Positions 7,803-15,901 of a stretch of 61,643 bases of DNA are shown here, in pieces (the stretch's first letter is position 1; each line of letters begins with the position of its first letter). The position numbers and the translations under genes are program-made. The notes beneath the pieces are model-generated. The model worked only from the letters and a program-made list of their open reading frames with translations. It was not told the origin of the DNA and searched no databases. The stretch comes from Planctomycetota bacterium (GTDB lineage: Bacteria; Planctomycetota; Phycisphaerae; Tepidisphaerales; Tepidisphaeraceae): NCBI GenBank assembly GCA_039182125.1, contig JBCDCH010000020.1, forward strand, positions 1-61,643, in the 5' to 3' direction.

Positions 7803-8463
7803 CGGACGCCTCACTCGCTGCCATGGCCTGCAACCCTTTGGCGATGCCGGCCAAACGCCGGACCGAGGTCGCCGCTGACGCGACCGCGATGAGCAGGCAG
7901 ACCCACCAGGCCAAGGCATACGCCCCCACGAATCCCGGTGCGACGACGGCACTCAGTGCGACGAGCGTCACGAGGAACATGCGTTGCTGCTTGGCCATCG
8001 GGCCGCGAAAGTCCGACGGCAAGCCCGCAGCTTTTCCGAGCGCGCGGATGTACGCCGTCGAGATCGCCGCCAACGCTGCAAGCGCGCCGAGCCAAAGCGC
8101 GCCGGCGGCATATCCGAAACCGACGAGCACGGCCGTGTCGCTGACGCGGTCGGGCACCTCGTTGTAGAGTTCGCCGGTCGCGCTGGCGGTGCCGGACTCG
8201 ACCGCGACCATGCCGTCGAGCAAGTTAGACAGGAGTCGCGCTTGCACGAGTAACGCCGCACCACAGAAGCAGGCCCGCTGCCAGACGGTTTCGACATGGA
8301 CGGTCGTTGCGAGCAGCCCGCCGGCGGCGCAGGCGGCGACCATGCCGAAGATCGAAATCGCGTTCGCCGAAACGCCGGCATTGGCCAGCGTCGTCGCTGC
8401 GGTCTTGAAGACGCCGAGCTTGCGCGAGCGGATCGGCCGACGGTCGTTGACTTGATAGCCCAT
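7795..8463 (-). CDS. CDP-alcohol phosphatidyltransferase-like membrane protein with altered motif
   Basis: This 222 aa membrane protein belongs to the family that joins CDP-diacylglycerol to an alcohol such as glycerol phosphate, inositol phosphate or serine. The canonical motif is DxxDG, AR, G, D and D at fixed spacing. Here it reads N80-L-L-D83-G84, A87-V88, G97, N101 and D105, with a further D109. Two of the four Asp are Asn and the Arg is Val, at exactly the canonical spacing. The acceptor is therefore not predictable and activity needs proof. cdsA follows with an 8-base overlap, so the substrate CDP-diacylglycerol would be made by the neighbour. Confidence 0.8.
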   Translation of the reverse strand: MGYQVNDRRPIRSRKLGVFKTAATTLANAGVSANAISIFGMVAACAAGGLLATTVHVETVWQRACFCGAALLVQARLLSNLLDGMVAVESGTASATGELYNEVPDRVSDTAVLVGFGYAAGALWLGALAALAAISTAYIRALGKAAGLPSDFRGPMAKQQRMFLVTLVALSAVVAPGFVGAYALAWWVCLLIAVASAATSVRRLAGIAKGLQAMAASEASDD

Positions 8464-8476
8464 CGCGTCCCCCGGT

Positions 8477-8833
8477 TCATCGACCCATCAGGAACATGCC
8501 CAGCACCAGCGTTCCCATGCCCGCGACATGGACCGGGCGGATCGGTGTGCCCTCGAGCCACCACGCAAGCACGGCCGCCCAAATGAACGTGCTCGCGTAA
8601 ACCGGGTACACCACAACGGGCTTACCGCCGAGCTTGAACGCGGCGACGAACAAAGCCATCACCGCCGTGTAGCAGACGATGCCGAGAAGAACCTGCCAGT
8701 TGAGGTAGCTTGTCCAACCGCTCACCGCCGCGTCGGCACCGCGCTTGTAAAGCCATTGGCCGATCGCGCCGGCAAAGGCGGCGATGGCGAACAGCGTGAT
8801 CGGTAGCGTCTGTCCCTGCGTCGGCTCGGGCAT
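8477..8833 (-). CDS. Small four-helix membrane protein, SMR/EamA-like
   Basis: This 118 aa protein has four predicted membrane helices and resembles half of an EamA transporter or a small multidrug resistance (SMR) protein: FAIAAFAGAIGQWLYKRG, then GGKPVVVYPVYASTFIWAA, then VHVAGMGTLVLGMFLMG. SMR proteins export cations or metabolites as dimers; in EmrE a Glu in helix 1 is essential, and no such Glu is seen here, so a drug pump is doubtful. It precedes the phospholipid genes on the same strand (13 bases to the next start), which suggests a lipid-linked substrate. That link is inference only. Confidence 0.65.
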   Translation of the reverse strand: MPEPTQGQTLPITLFAIAAFAGAIGQWLYKRGADAAVSGWTSYLNWQVLLGIVCYTAVMALFVAAFKLGGKPVVVYPVYASTFIWAAVLAWWLEGTPIRPVHVAGMGTLVLGMFLMGR

Positions 8834-8841
8834 CGCGGCCG

Positions 8842-8847
8842 AGTGTA
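8842..8847 (-). promoter_or_regulatory. -10 element TACACT for SMR-like/phospholipid unit
   Basis: Read on the minus strand, TACACT ends 8 bases before the ATG at 8833. It would drive the SMR-like gene and the CDP-alcohol transferase, cdsA and plsC behind it. Confidence 0.4.
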
Positions 8848-8856
8848 ACGGATCGC

Positions 8857-9582
8857 TCAGCCCGCGTCTTCGGAGCTGTCCTGCAGACGATAGCCAACGC
8901 CGCGGACGGTGTGGACCAGCCAACTCGCGTCGCCGAGTTTCTTTCGGATCGCGGTGACATGCACGTCGATCGCGCGGTCGGTGACGAAGACGTCGGTGCC
9001 CATGGCCTTGTCCATGAGCCGGTCGCGGCTGAGCACCCGACCGCCGGCTTCGACCAATGCCGCGAGTAGTTTGAACTCTGTGAGCGTGAGCTTGACCTGG
9101 CGTTCGTTGACGAACACCTCGTGCTTGGCGTGGTCGATGAGCAGTGGGCCGGCCTTGAGCTGGCTTTCGTTTTCGGAACCCGCGTCGGTGCCGCCGCGGC
9201 GCAGGACGGACTCCATGCGAGCCATGAGCACCTTCATGCTGAAGGGTTTGGTGACGTAGTCGTCGGCACCGATCTTCAAGCCGACGATCTCGTCGGTTTC
9301 CTCGGCCTTGGCGGTGAGCATGATGATCGGAATGGTCGCCGTGCTGGGTTCGGCCTTGAGCCGGCGGGCGACCTCGTGACCGTCGAGGTTGGGCATCATC
9401 ACGTCGAGCACGATCAGGTCGGGCTGTTCGCTCCGGGCCATGGCCAGCGCTGACCGACCGTCGCTGGCCGCGATCGTCCGGTAACCGTTGCGATTCAGAT
9501 TGTGAGTGACGAGCTCGACGAGATCGCGTTCATCATCGACGATCAGCACGAGCTTACCGTCGGCGGCGGAGGGGGCGGTCAT
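8857..9582 (-). CDS. PhoB/OmpR-family response regulator
   Basis: This 241 aa DNA-binding regulator has a receiver domain (about 10-128) with the acidic pair in VDDERD, the phospho-acceptor Asp in DLIVLDVMMPNLDG, the Thr in IIMLTAKAEE and the Lys in YVTKPFS. A winged-helix domain follows (150-235) with the usual VLSRDRLMDKAMG and DVHVTAIRKKLG segments and the terminal VRGVGYRL. A Ser/Glu-rich linker joins them. All phosphorylation residues are intact. No kinase gene is adjacent. GATACT lies 6 bases before the ATG on the minus strand (9589-9594), a possible -10. Targets are unknown. Confidence 0.93.
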   Translation of the reverse strand: MTAPSAADGKLVLIVDDERDLVELVTHNLNRNGYRTIAASDGRSALAMARSEQPDLIVLDVMMPNLDGHEVARRLKAEPSTATIPIIMLTAKAEETDEIVGLKIGADDYVTKPFSMKVLMARMESVLRRGGTDAGSENESQLKAGPLLIDHAKHEVFVNERQVKLTLTEFKLLAALVEAGGRVLSRDRLMDKAMGTDVFVTDRAIDVHVTAIRKKLGDASWLVHTVRGVGYRLQDSSEDAG

Positions 9583-9673
9583 GGAGCGAGTATCCGACCG
9601 GCGGCGGGTGTCCTCGTCAAGTCTTCCGCAGCACTGGCGGCGACCTTTAGCAGAGGCTTAGCGCAATTGGCCG

Positions 9674-9679
9674 TACGAT
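9674..9679 (+). promoter_or_regulatory. -10 element TACGAT for leaderless DUF971 gene
   Basis: TACGAT ends 6 bases before the GTG at 9686. It supports that GTG as the start and a leaderless mRNA. Confidence 0.5.
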
Positions 9680-9685
9680 CGTCTC

Positions 9686-10009
9686 GTGGCCGAACCGACC
9701 CCGACCAAGCTCAAGCTCCAGAAGGACCAGGCGTTGGAAATCGCCTGGTCTGACGGCTCATCGGACCGGTGGACGATCTCTCAACTTCGCACGCAATGTC
9801 CGTGTGCCCTCTGTCGTGAGCATCGCACGAGTGAATCGGCGAAGCCTGCCAGCCGGTTGGCGATTCTGCCGGGCAACTTTTCGGGCGAGCTGACCGTCGA
9901 ACGGGCCGAGCGGGTCGGGAACTACGCGCTGCGGCTGTATTTCAGCGACGGCCACGCCAGCGGCATCTTCTCATGGTCCTACTTGTTCGGCCTGCGCGGG
10001 CTGGGTTGA
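9686..10009 (+). CDS. DUF971 (GBBH-like N-terminal domain) protein
   Basis: This 107 aa protein is a stand-alone DUF971 domain: LEIAWSDGSSDRW at the N-terminus, the Cys cluster CPCALCREH, and YALRLYFSDGHASGIFSWSYL at the end. The domain is the N-terminal zinc-binding part of gamma-butyrobetaine hydroxylases and also occurs alone or near Fe-S assembly genes (ApbC/Mrp) in many bacteria. The three Cys and the His would bind a metal. No Fe-S gene is next to it here, so its partner is unknown. Confidence 0.85.
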   Translation: MAEPTPTKLKLQKDQALEIAWSDGSSDRWTISQLRTQCPCALCREHRTSESAKPASRLAILPGNFSGELTVERAERVGNYALRLYFSDGHASGIFSWSYLFGLRGLG

Positions 10010-10069
10010 ATCCCCACGTCCGTTAACGCCCGAATCCTGAGAAATAGGCCGTTTTCAGTATCCACCGGG

Positions 10070-11929
10070 GTGGGTCTGCGTCGCGATCGGTCCGAGACAG
10101 TTGAGGTGAGAATTGCCCGCATTGCGGATATCGCGGAATCAGTCGGCCGGTCCGACCTGCTCGAAAATGAGCTTGGCCCGACGGATGTGCTCGACGTCGG
10201 CCCGCTGATCAGTCGTGTGGCGTCGGCCGCACCCTTGGAACAAATCTGGCCGGCCGTAGAGCCTGCTTTGGGCATGGCCGGCATTGTCATCCGCTTGCGT
10301 AGCGGCGACGCTCCCATTGGCGAAGCGCCGATCCGCACCGATCGCCGGTGCATGATCCGGTCTTCCACCGGCGCAGTGCTCGGCCATCTCGAACTGCCGA
10401 TCGACACGCCCCGGCCGACTTCCGAGCAGCGGCGTCGCATCCGCAGTGTTTGCCAACTGCTGGCGATTGCCGTCGAACGCGAGAGCACATCGACCGCGCC
10501 GAAGCCGACCGAGACATGCGACCCACTCACGGGACTACCGAGCCGTCGAGTCATCAACAAAGCGATCCGCGCGGCCGAAGAGCGGACACGCGAGGCCGTC
10601 GGTCGCCGTGACGACGCGATCGCGGTGATGGTGCTCAACATCGATGGTTTCAGCCTGATCAACGATGCGCATGGTCACGAGGTCGGCGACGCATTGCTCG
10701 CCGAAGCAGCCGACCGGATGCGTCGCACGCTTCGCGGGGCCGATTCGATCTTCCGCCTGAGCGGGGATCAGTTCGTTCTGGTCTGCACCAAGATCAAGGG
10801 CCAGCACGACGCCGAGGTGGTCGCGGAGCGATTAATGGAAGTGCTGGCCGAGCCGTTCGATCTGGACGGTGAGAAGAAAGGCGTTCGGCATCGCGTGAGT
10901 GCGGTGACGGCGAGCATCGGCATCGCACTGACCGACAACAAGCCGGCCCGGCCGACCCAGCTTCGTCGCGAGGCCGACGTCGCGTTGCGTCGGGCCAAGT
11001 CCAGCGGCCGAAACACCTATTCCATATACGATACCGCCACCGGTGCCGCCGCCTTGGATCAGCTCAAACTCGAGTCGGAGCTGCGCTGTGCGTTCGAGTC
11101 GACGTGGACTTTCTTCCAAGCCGGGTGCGCGTCGGAAGACGCGCCGTTCGGCCGGTTCGAGTTGCACTGGCAGCCGCAGGTGAACAGCGCGGGCGTCCCG
11201 ATCGGCTTCGAGGCATTGGCCCGTTGGCCACACCCGACGCGGAAGATGGTGCCCCCGATGCAGTTCATTCCCGCGGCCGAAAAGTGCGGGCAGATCGTGG
11301 CGTTCGGGCGGTGGGCGTTGCAGACGGCTTGTCGGCAGGGCGGTTTGTGGTATCGCGCCGGACTGCGTGGACCCAACGACCAGCCACTACGAATCGCCGT
11401 GAACGTCAGCGCGCTGGAGTTCGCGCGGGCGGACCTTCTCGAACATGTTTGCCAATCCCTCGAGGAGTCGGACCTGCCCCCCGATGCCTTGGAACTGGAA
11501 CTGACCGAGTCGGTGCTGATGAACGACACCGCCGTGGCGGTCGACAAGCTCCACGGCTTGCAAGACGCGGGCATCCGCATTGCGATTGACGATTTCGGCA
11601 CCGGCTATTCGTCACTCGCCTACCTGCACCAGATGCCGCTCAACACGCTGAAGATCGACCGCACGTTCGTCATGGAGATCGACGATCAGACGGTCGATGA
11701 GGCACGGAACGAGAAATCCAAGACCGCCGTCCTCCGCTCGGTCTGTTCGCTCGGCCACACGCTGGGCCTGGAGCTCGTGGCAGAGGGCGTGGAGACGGCG
11801 TTTCAGCGCGACTTCTGCACCGGCCTCGGCGCTCAGGTGCTGCAGGGGTATCACTTCAGCAAGCCGCTACCGCCGTTGCAGGTCGAGCAATATCTCGCGG
11901 ACACGTTGCTGATGCGGTCGGCCGCCTGA
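10070..11929 (+). CDS. GGDEF/EAL protein: degenerate cyclase domain, intact c-di-GMP phosphodiesterase
   Basis: This 619 aa signalling protein has an N-terminal GAF-like part (about 40-140), a GGDEF domain (150-320) and an EAL domain (335-610). The cyclase active site reads SGDQF (231-235) instead of GGDEF, so cyclase activity is unlikely; an RGAD I-site-like motif sits five residues before it. The EAL side looks complete: FEALARW, NVSALEF, ELELTES, IDDFGTGYSS, LKIDRTFV and EGVET. It probably breaks down c-di-GMP, with the GGDEF part as a sensor of GTP or c-di-GMP. No membrane segments are seen. The GTG start is uncertain; CAGTAT lies 8 bases before it. Confidence 0.9.
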   Translation: MGLRRDRSETVEVRIARIADIAESVGRSDLLENELGPTDVLDVGPLISRVASAAPLEQIWPAVEPALGMAGIVIRLRSGDAPIGEAPIRTDRRCMIRSSTGAVLGHLELPIDTPRPTSEQRRRIRSVCQLLAIAVERESTSTAPKPTETCDPLTGLPSRRVINKAIRAAEERTREAVGRRDDAIAVMVLNIDGFSLINDAHGHEVGDALLAEAADRMRRTLRGADSIFRLSGDQFVLVCTKIKGQHDAEVVAERLMEVLAEPFDLDGEKKGVRHRVSAVTASIGIALTDNKPARPTQLRREADVALRRAKSSGRNTYSIYDTATGAAALDQLKLESELRCAFESTWTFFQAGCASEDAPFGRFELHWQPQVNSAGVPIGFEALARWPHPTRKMVPPMQFIPAAEKCGQIVAFGRWALQTACRQGGLWYRAGLRGPNDQPLRIAVNVSALEFARADLLEHVCQSLEESDLPPDALELELTESVLMNDTAVAVDKLHGLQDAGIRIAIDDFGTGYSSLAYLHQMPLNTLKIDRTFVMEIDDQTVDEARNEKSKTAVLRSVCSLGHTLGLELVAEGVETAFQRDFCTGLGAQVLQGYHFSKPLPPLQVEQYLADTLLMRSAA

Positions 11930-11934
11930 ACGCA

Positions 11935-11940
11935 TAAGCT
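11935..11940 (+). promoter_or_regulatory. -10 element TAAGCT for leaderless S41 protease gene
   Basis: TAAGCT ends 6 bases before the GTG at 11947, the same hexamer and gap as at folD. Confidence 0.5.
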
Positions 11941-11946
11941 CTCGTC

Positions 11947-13230
11947 GTGAAGCGGCATCGCGAGCACATGGCGTTCGGCGTGAGTCTATTGGCGGTCACC
12001 GTCGCGGTCCTGCTCAACCCTGGCGCCACAACCCTCACCAGCGACGAACTGGAGTTCGTCGCGCCACTGGTCGAGGTCAAACGTCGGCTCGATGCGGGGT
12101 ATGTCGAACGGATCGCCGCTGAGGAAACGGACCGTTTGCAGTTCGGCGCCGCGATGGGGATGACCGCGACGCTCGACCAGTACACGCAGTACTTTCCGCC
12201 GGCCGATGCGGAAGACTTTCAGAATAGCATCGACGGCGTCATCGTCGGCATCGGCGTTGAGATTGCCGACCGCGATGAGGACGGACCCAGCCCTGTGCAG
12301 GTGATTGCTCCGATCGAGGGTGGGCCGGCCGCGGCGGCCGGTGTTTTACCCGGCGACTTGATCCTCGCCGTCGATGGGGAAGACGTTCGCGACGACGAGA
12401 TCACCGACCTCCAGCGCAAAATCATGGGCCCCGAGGGAACCGAGGTGACCATCACTTTCGAGCACCCCGATGGCTCCACCGTCGACACCACGATCACCCG
12501 TGCCCGTGTGACCTCCCCGACCGTTCGCGGCTATGAACGGACCAACACCGGCGCGTGGAGCGACTGGATCGATCTAGACGCGGGCATCGGCTTCCTCCGC
12601 ATCACCCAGTTCACGCCCGACACGGCCAAGCTCTTCGAGCAACGGCTTGCCACGCTAATCCGAGATGACCTCGACGCGCTGGTCATCGACCTGCGTGGCA
12701 ACGGTGGCGGGCTCGTCGATGCCGCCGAGGATGTGCTCGATGTGCTGCTGCCGCCCGGCGCGATGCTTTACTCCCAGGGCGGAGCATCCTCCCCGAGGCG
12801 CAGCGCCTTCTCGCAGCGGGAGCCGTTGCTGGATGCGAACATTCCGATCGCGGTGCTGATCGACGGCGGCACGGCCAGCGCGAGCGAGATCATGGCCGGG
12901 GCGTTGCGGGATCATCGCCGGGCGTTCCTCGTCGGCACGCGCACCTTCGGCAAGGGCAGCGTGCAGGTCACCTCCGAGCTACCCAACGGCGGCGTCCTGA
13001 AAATGACTCACGCGTACTATTACCTGCCCAGCGGCCGGCTGGTGCATCGCAAGCCCGGCGAGGAGCAGTGGGGCGTTGATCCCGATGTCGAGGTGATCGT
13101 GCCCCAGGAGAAAATCATCGAGTTGCGTCGCTCGTTCGCCCCGGGGGATCCGCAAACCGAGGCGGCGGCGAACGCGCTACGGGCGTTGCTGGCGTTGCCG
13201 AAGCCAACGCCGGCCGGGTTGACGGATTGA
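11947..13230 (+). CDS. S41-family C-terminal processing protease (CtpA/Prc-like)
   Basis: This 427 aa periplasmic serine protease begins with one N-terminal hydrophobic segment (signal anchor). A PDZ domain follows (about 95-180, GGPAAAAGVLPGDLILAVDG), then the S41 core. The nucleophile is the Ser in GGTASASEIMAG and the general base is the Lys in GTRTFGKGSVQ, the Ser-Lys dyad of the family. Such proteases trim or degrade envelope proteins from the C-terminus. Its neighbours OmpA and hisH give no firm hint of a substrate. The GTG start is supported by a -10 box 6 bases upstream. Confidence 0.92.
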   Translation: MKRHREHMAFGVSLLAVTVAVLLNPGATTLTSDELEFVAPLVEVKRRLDAGYVERIAAEETDRLQFGAAMGMTATLDQYTQYFPPADAEDFQNSIDGVIVGIGVEIADRDEDGPSPVQVIAPIEGGPAAAAGVLPGDLILAVDGEDVRDDEITDLQRKIMGPEGTEVTITFEHPDGSTVDTTITRARVTSPTVRGYERTNTGAWSDWIDLDAGIGFLRITQFTPDTAKLFEQRLATLIRDDLDALVIDLRGNGGGLVDAAEDVLDVLLPPGAMLYSQGGASSPRRSAFSQREPLLDANIPIAVLIDGGTASASEIMAGALRDHRRAFLVGTRTFGKGSVQVTSELPNGGVLKMTHAYYYLPSGRLVHRKPGEEQWGVDPDVEVIVPQEKIIELRRSFAPGDPQTEAAANALRALLALPKPTPAGLTD

Positions 13231-13248
13231 GAACGCGGGCATCCTTGC

Positions 13249-13254
13249 TAGCAT
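13249..13254 (+). promoter_or_regulatory. -10 element TAGCAT for leaderless OmpA gene
   Basis: TAGCAT ends 7 bases before the ATG at 13262, between the protease stop and the OmpA start. Confidence 0.5.
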
Positions 13255-13261
13255 CGCGCCC

Positions 13262-13918
13262 ATGCGAAAGACCCCCGCCCTCATCGCCGCCGTCGCGCTC
13301 ATCGCCACCGCCGCCGGCTGCCAGAACCGTCTGCACGACGAGAACCTAGCACTGTTCGAAGAGAACAAAGCCCTGCGCGAGCGCCTCTCCCAGCAACAAG
13401 CCGGCACCGTGGACGGCCAGACCGTCATCGACCTTCAGGATCAACTTGCCCTGAAGGATGCCGAGATCGGCTCGTTGCGTGCCCAACTCGACGGTGCCCA
13501 GATGGCGTCGACGCCGATGGACAACATCGCCGGGCTCGAGACCGAAATGGACACGGTGACTGGCGAGATGACCGTCCGCGTGCCGGGCGACGTGCTCTTC
13601 GCCTCGGGCGTCGCCGAGATCAAGGACGACGCAAAGGCGACCCTCGACGAGGTGGCCCGCGTCCTTGAATCCGAGTACGCCGGCATGCCGGTGCGCGTCG
13701 AGGGGCACACCGACTCCGACCCGGTGACCAAAACCAAGGCGCAGTTCACCGACAACTTCGGTTTGTCGTCCGCTCGTGCCCTGACGGTGATGCGTTACCT
13801 GCAAAGCCAGGGCGTCGATCCGGCACGGCTCAGCGCCGTCGGCCACGGCATGAACGTCTCTCGTGGCGGCGACAAGGCCGGCGATCGGCGCGTTGAAATC
13901 ATCGTCGTGACGCGATGA
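13262..13918 (+). CDS. OmpA-family peptidoglycan-binding lipoprotein
   Basis: This 218 aa lipoprotein has the lipobox ATAAGC (Cys20). A coiled coil follows (about 25-85, heptad-like ENLALFEENKALRERLSQQ). The C-terminal OmpA domain (105-215) has VEGHTDSDPV, LSSARALTVMRYLQSQGV and DRRVEIIVV, the set that grips diaminopimelate of peptidoglycan. It would tether a membrane to the cell wall, as Pal does. The last 4 bases overlap hisH (ATGA), which couples two genes of unrelated function. Confidence 0.92.
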   Translation: MRKTPALIAAVALIATAAGCQNRLHDENLALFEENKALRERLSQQQAGTVDGQTVIDLQDQLALKDAEIGSLRAQLDGAQMASTPMDNIAGLETEMDTVTGEMTVRVPGDVLFASGVAEIKDDAKATLDEVARVLESEYAGMPVRVEGHTDSDPVTKTKAQFTDNFGLSSARALTVMRYLQSQGVDPARLSAVGHGMNVSRGGDKAGDRRVEIIVVTR

Positions 13919-14535
13919 GCAAGACGGCGCTCCTCGACTACGGGATGGGCAACCTGCGCAGCGTCGCGCGTGCCGTGGAGCACGCCAGCGGTGACGTGGA
14001 GGTCGTGCGGGATGCGTCGGCGGTTTCGGGTTTCGACCGGGTGATCCTCCCAGGCGTGGGGGCATTCGCCGATGCGGCGATGCATTTGCGTGAGAGCGGC
14101 ATGGGCGCTGCGGTGGCCGCGCACGTCGACGCGGGTCGGCCCATGCTGGGTATCTGCCTCGGGCTGCAACTGCTGTTCGACATCGGCCGGGAGGACGGAG
14201 AACACCCGGGCATGGGTGTTGTCGCGGGTGAGGTCGTTGCTTTCGCGGTCGACCGCACGCACGGGTTGAAGGTGCCGCACATGGGGTGGAACGCCTTGCG
14301 TTTCGACCGGCCGGACTGCCCGTTGCTCGACGGGCTCGAGCCGGGCTGTCACGTGTACTTTGTCCACGGCTACCACGCCGTGCCCGCAGACGACGCCGTG
14401 GTGATGGCCAGCGCCACCCATGGCATCGACTTCACCGCCGCACTCTGGCGCGACAACATCGTCGCCACCCAGTTCCACCCGGAAAAGAGCCAGGCGGTCG
14501 GGCTGACGATGTTGAAGAACTTCCTGCGGATGTGA
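13915..14535 (+). CDS. hisH: Imidazole glycerol phosphate synthase, glutamine amidotransferase subunit
   Basis: This 206 aa class I amidotransferase supplies ammonia to HisF in histidine synthesis. The start is LLDYGMGNLRSVARAVEHA, the oxyanion segment is LPGVGAFADA, the nucleophile Cys lies in MLGICLGLQLLF, and the His-Glu pair is in ATQFHPEKSQ. Length is normal (200-210). No hisF or other his gene is next to it; instead it is coupled to the OmpA gene by a 4-base overlap. Its stop abuts the stop of the convergent SCO-like gene with no gap. Confidence 0.95.
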   Translation: MSKTALLDYGMGNLRSVARAVEHASGDVEVVRDASAVSGFDRVILPGVGAFADAAMHLRESGMGAAVAAHVDAGRPMLGICLGLQLLFDIGREDGEHPGMGVVAGEVVAFAVDRTHGLKVPHMGWNALRFDRPDCPLLDGLEPGCHVYFVHGYHAVPADDAVVMASATHGIDFTAALWRDNIVATQFHPEKSQAVGLTMLKNFLRM

Positions 14536-15105
14536 TTAGTTTACCAACGCCGCCGCGTCGGCTTTGAGTTGGGCCATCTCCTCGTCGTCGCTGCGGTGGT
14601 AGGTGCCGACCGCGCGGTTCTTCTCGTCGAAGAGCAAAAAGCGTTCGTCGTGCGACGGTTCGAGCACGAGGTAGAGCTTCCCCACGGCATCGCGGACCTC
14701 GTCCATGCTGCCGGTCGCGAAGATCCAGCGATCCTTGTCCGCGCCGATCAGCTCGGCGTACTCGGCCAGTTGCTCGGGTGTGTCCTTGACTGGGTCGGCC
14801 GCGATGCTGACCACCTTCACGCGCGGATCCTCGACCGCTTCGAGCAGCGCGTGCATCCGCGAGATCATCATCGGGCACGCCCCGGTCGGGCACTCGGTTA
14901 GGAAGATCATTGCCACCCAAGGATCGCCCTCGAGCTCGGCGGTGTCGAGCGTTTCGCCGGTGTGGGTGGTGAGGGTGAAGTCGTCGAGTTCGAACAACCG
15001 CTCCGGCTCGGCCGGGGTGTCTCGGCTCGCCATGAACGCGAACGCACTAACGACAATCACCAGCGACCACATAACCGCCGCCGCGATTTTCCAGGACTTA
15101 CGCAT
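14536..15105 (-). CDS. SCO1/SenC-like thioredoxin-fold protein with CX4C motif
   Basis: This 189 aa protein has one N-terminal membrane anchor (about 8-26) and a periplasmic thioredoxin-like domain. SCO proteins carry copper to cytochrome oxidase or act as thiol reductases, using a CxxxCP motif and a distant His. Here the motif is C72-P-T-G-A-C77-P, with four residues between the Cys instead of three. The following MM and VVSIAADPVKDTPEQL match the family well, and a His sits at the usual place (LEPSHDERFLL). No oxidase genes are nearby. Copper binding is plausible but the changed spacing makes it uncertain. Confidence 0.78.
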   Translation of the reverse strand: MRKSWKIAAAVMWSLVIVVSAFAFMASRDTPAEPERLFELDDFTLTTHTGETLDTAELEGDPWVAMIFLTECPTGACPMMISRMHALLEAVEDPRVKVVSIAADPVKDTPEQLAEYAELIGADKDRWIFATGSMDEVRDAVGKLYLVLEPSHDERFLLFDEKNRAVGTYHRSDDEEMAQLKADAAALVN

Positions 15106-15178
15106 ACGAGATTGTTACGTCGGTAATCCGGGAAGGTGCGACAGTTCGTCCCCCGTTTCCAGAGCCGTTGGGCCGCCG

Positions 15179-15901
15179 CTACTGGATCAAACGCATCACC
15201 AAGTCGAACACCAACACCAGCACCGGCGCGAGCAGCACGCCCGGGAGGAAGTTGATCACGCGGACCTCCTCCGACCGCTTCAGGCCGAAGAGCACGAGCG
15301 ACAACCCCAGCAGCATCAGCCCGCCGACGCCGACCATTTCCAACTGCATCGCCGGTGTCAGTACGTCACCGGCAAGGAAGCCGAGCAGCGTGAGTGCCCC
15401 TTGAAACACGAGCACGAACAACGCCGACGCAAGCACGCCCATGCCGAACGTCGAGGCCAAAGCGATCGACGCGAAGAAGTCGAGCGCGCTTTTGAGCAGC
15501 AGGTAGCGCAGTCCCTGCGGATTGCCCACACCTTCGAACGTCGCCCCCAGCAGCGTGAGTGGTCCGACGCAGAACAGCAGCGACGCAGTGACGAACCCGG
15601 TGATGAAATCACCGTGTTCGGAGCGGAACTTTTTGCGCAGGTATTCGGCGACCGATTCGAGCCGACCGTGCAGGCGCAGGAGCTCGCCGATCACTACGCC
15701 GAGGATGAGCGCGGCCGGCGTGACCATCAGCTTGCCGTCATTGAACGCCGGGACGGCCTGCGCGACGCCCATGGTCAGCGTGACGAACCCGAGGCCGAGC
15801 ATCACGCTGTCGTTGATGCGCTTCGGCAAGTGCGCACCGACGGCCAGTCCGATGCCGCTGCCCGCGAGGACCGCGGCGGTGTTGATGAGGGTGCCGGTCA
15901 C
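15179..15901 (-). CDS. DUF554 family membrane protein (YdfK-like)
   Basis: This 240 aa membrane protein of about seven helices has the DUF554 hallmarks: GTLINTAAVLAGSGIGLAVG at the N-terminus, then PAALILGVVIGELLRL and GFVTASLLFCVGPLTLLGA. The family may transport small molecules but has no agreed substrate. Its ATG overlaps the stop of the secreted EEP protein by 4 bases, so the two are co-translated. Confidence 0.85.
   Translation of the reverse strand: MTGTLINTAAVLAGSGIGLAVGAHLPKRINDSVMLGLGFVTLTMGVAQAVPAFNDGKLMVTPAALILGVVIGELLRLHGRLESVAEYLRKKFRSEHGDFITGFVTASLLFCVGPLTLLGATFEGVGNPQGLRYLLLKSALDFFASIALASTFGMGVLASALFVLVFQGALTLLGFLAGDVLTPAMQLEMVGVGGLMLLGLSLVLFGLKRSEEVRVINFLPGVLLAPVLVLVFDLVMRLIQ

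Noticed and set aside
6918-8923. Longer N-termini for plsC, cdsA and the SMR-like protein
   Set aside because: The extra residues are Arg/Pro-rich, overlap upstream genes in another frame, and lie before good starts coupled to the upstream stop codons or to a -10 box.
1-9582. Kinase fragment at 1 and PhoB-type regulator at 8857 as a two-component pair
   Set aside because: They are 8.4 kb apart on opposite strands with unrelated genes between; pairing cannot be supported.
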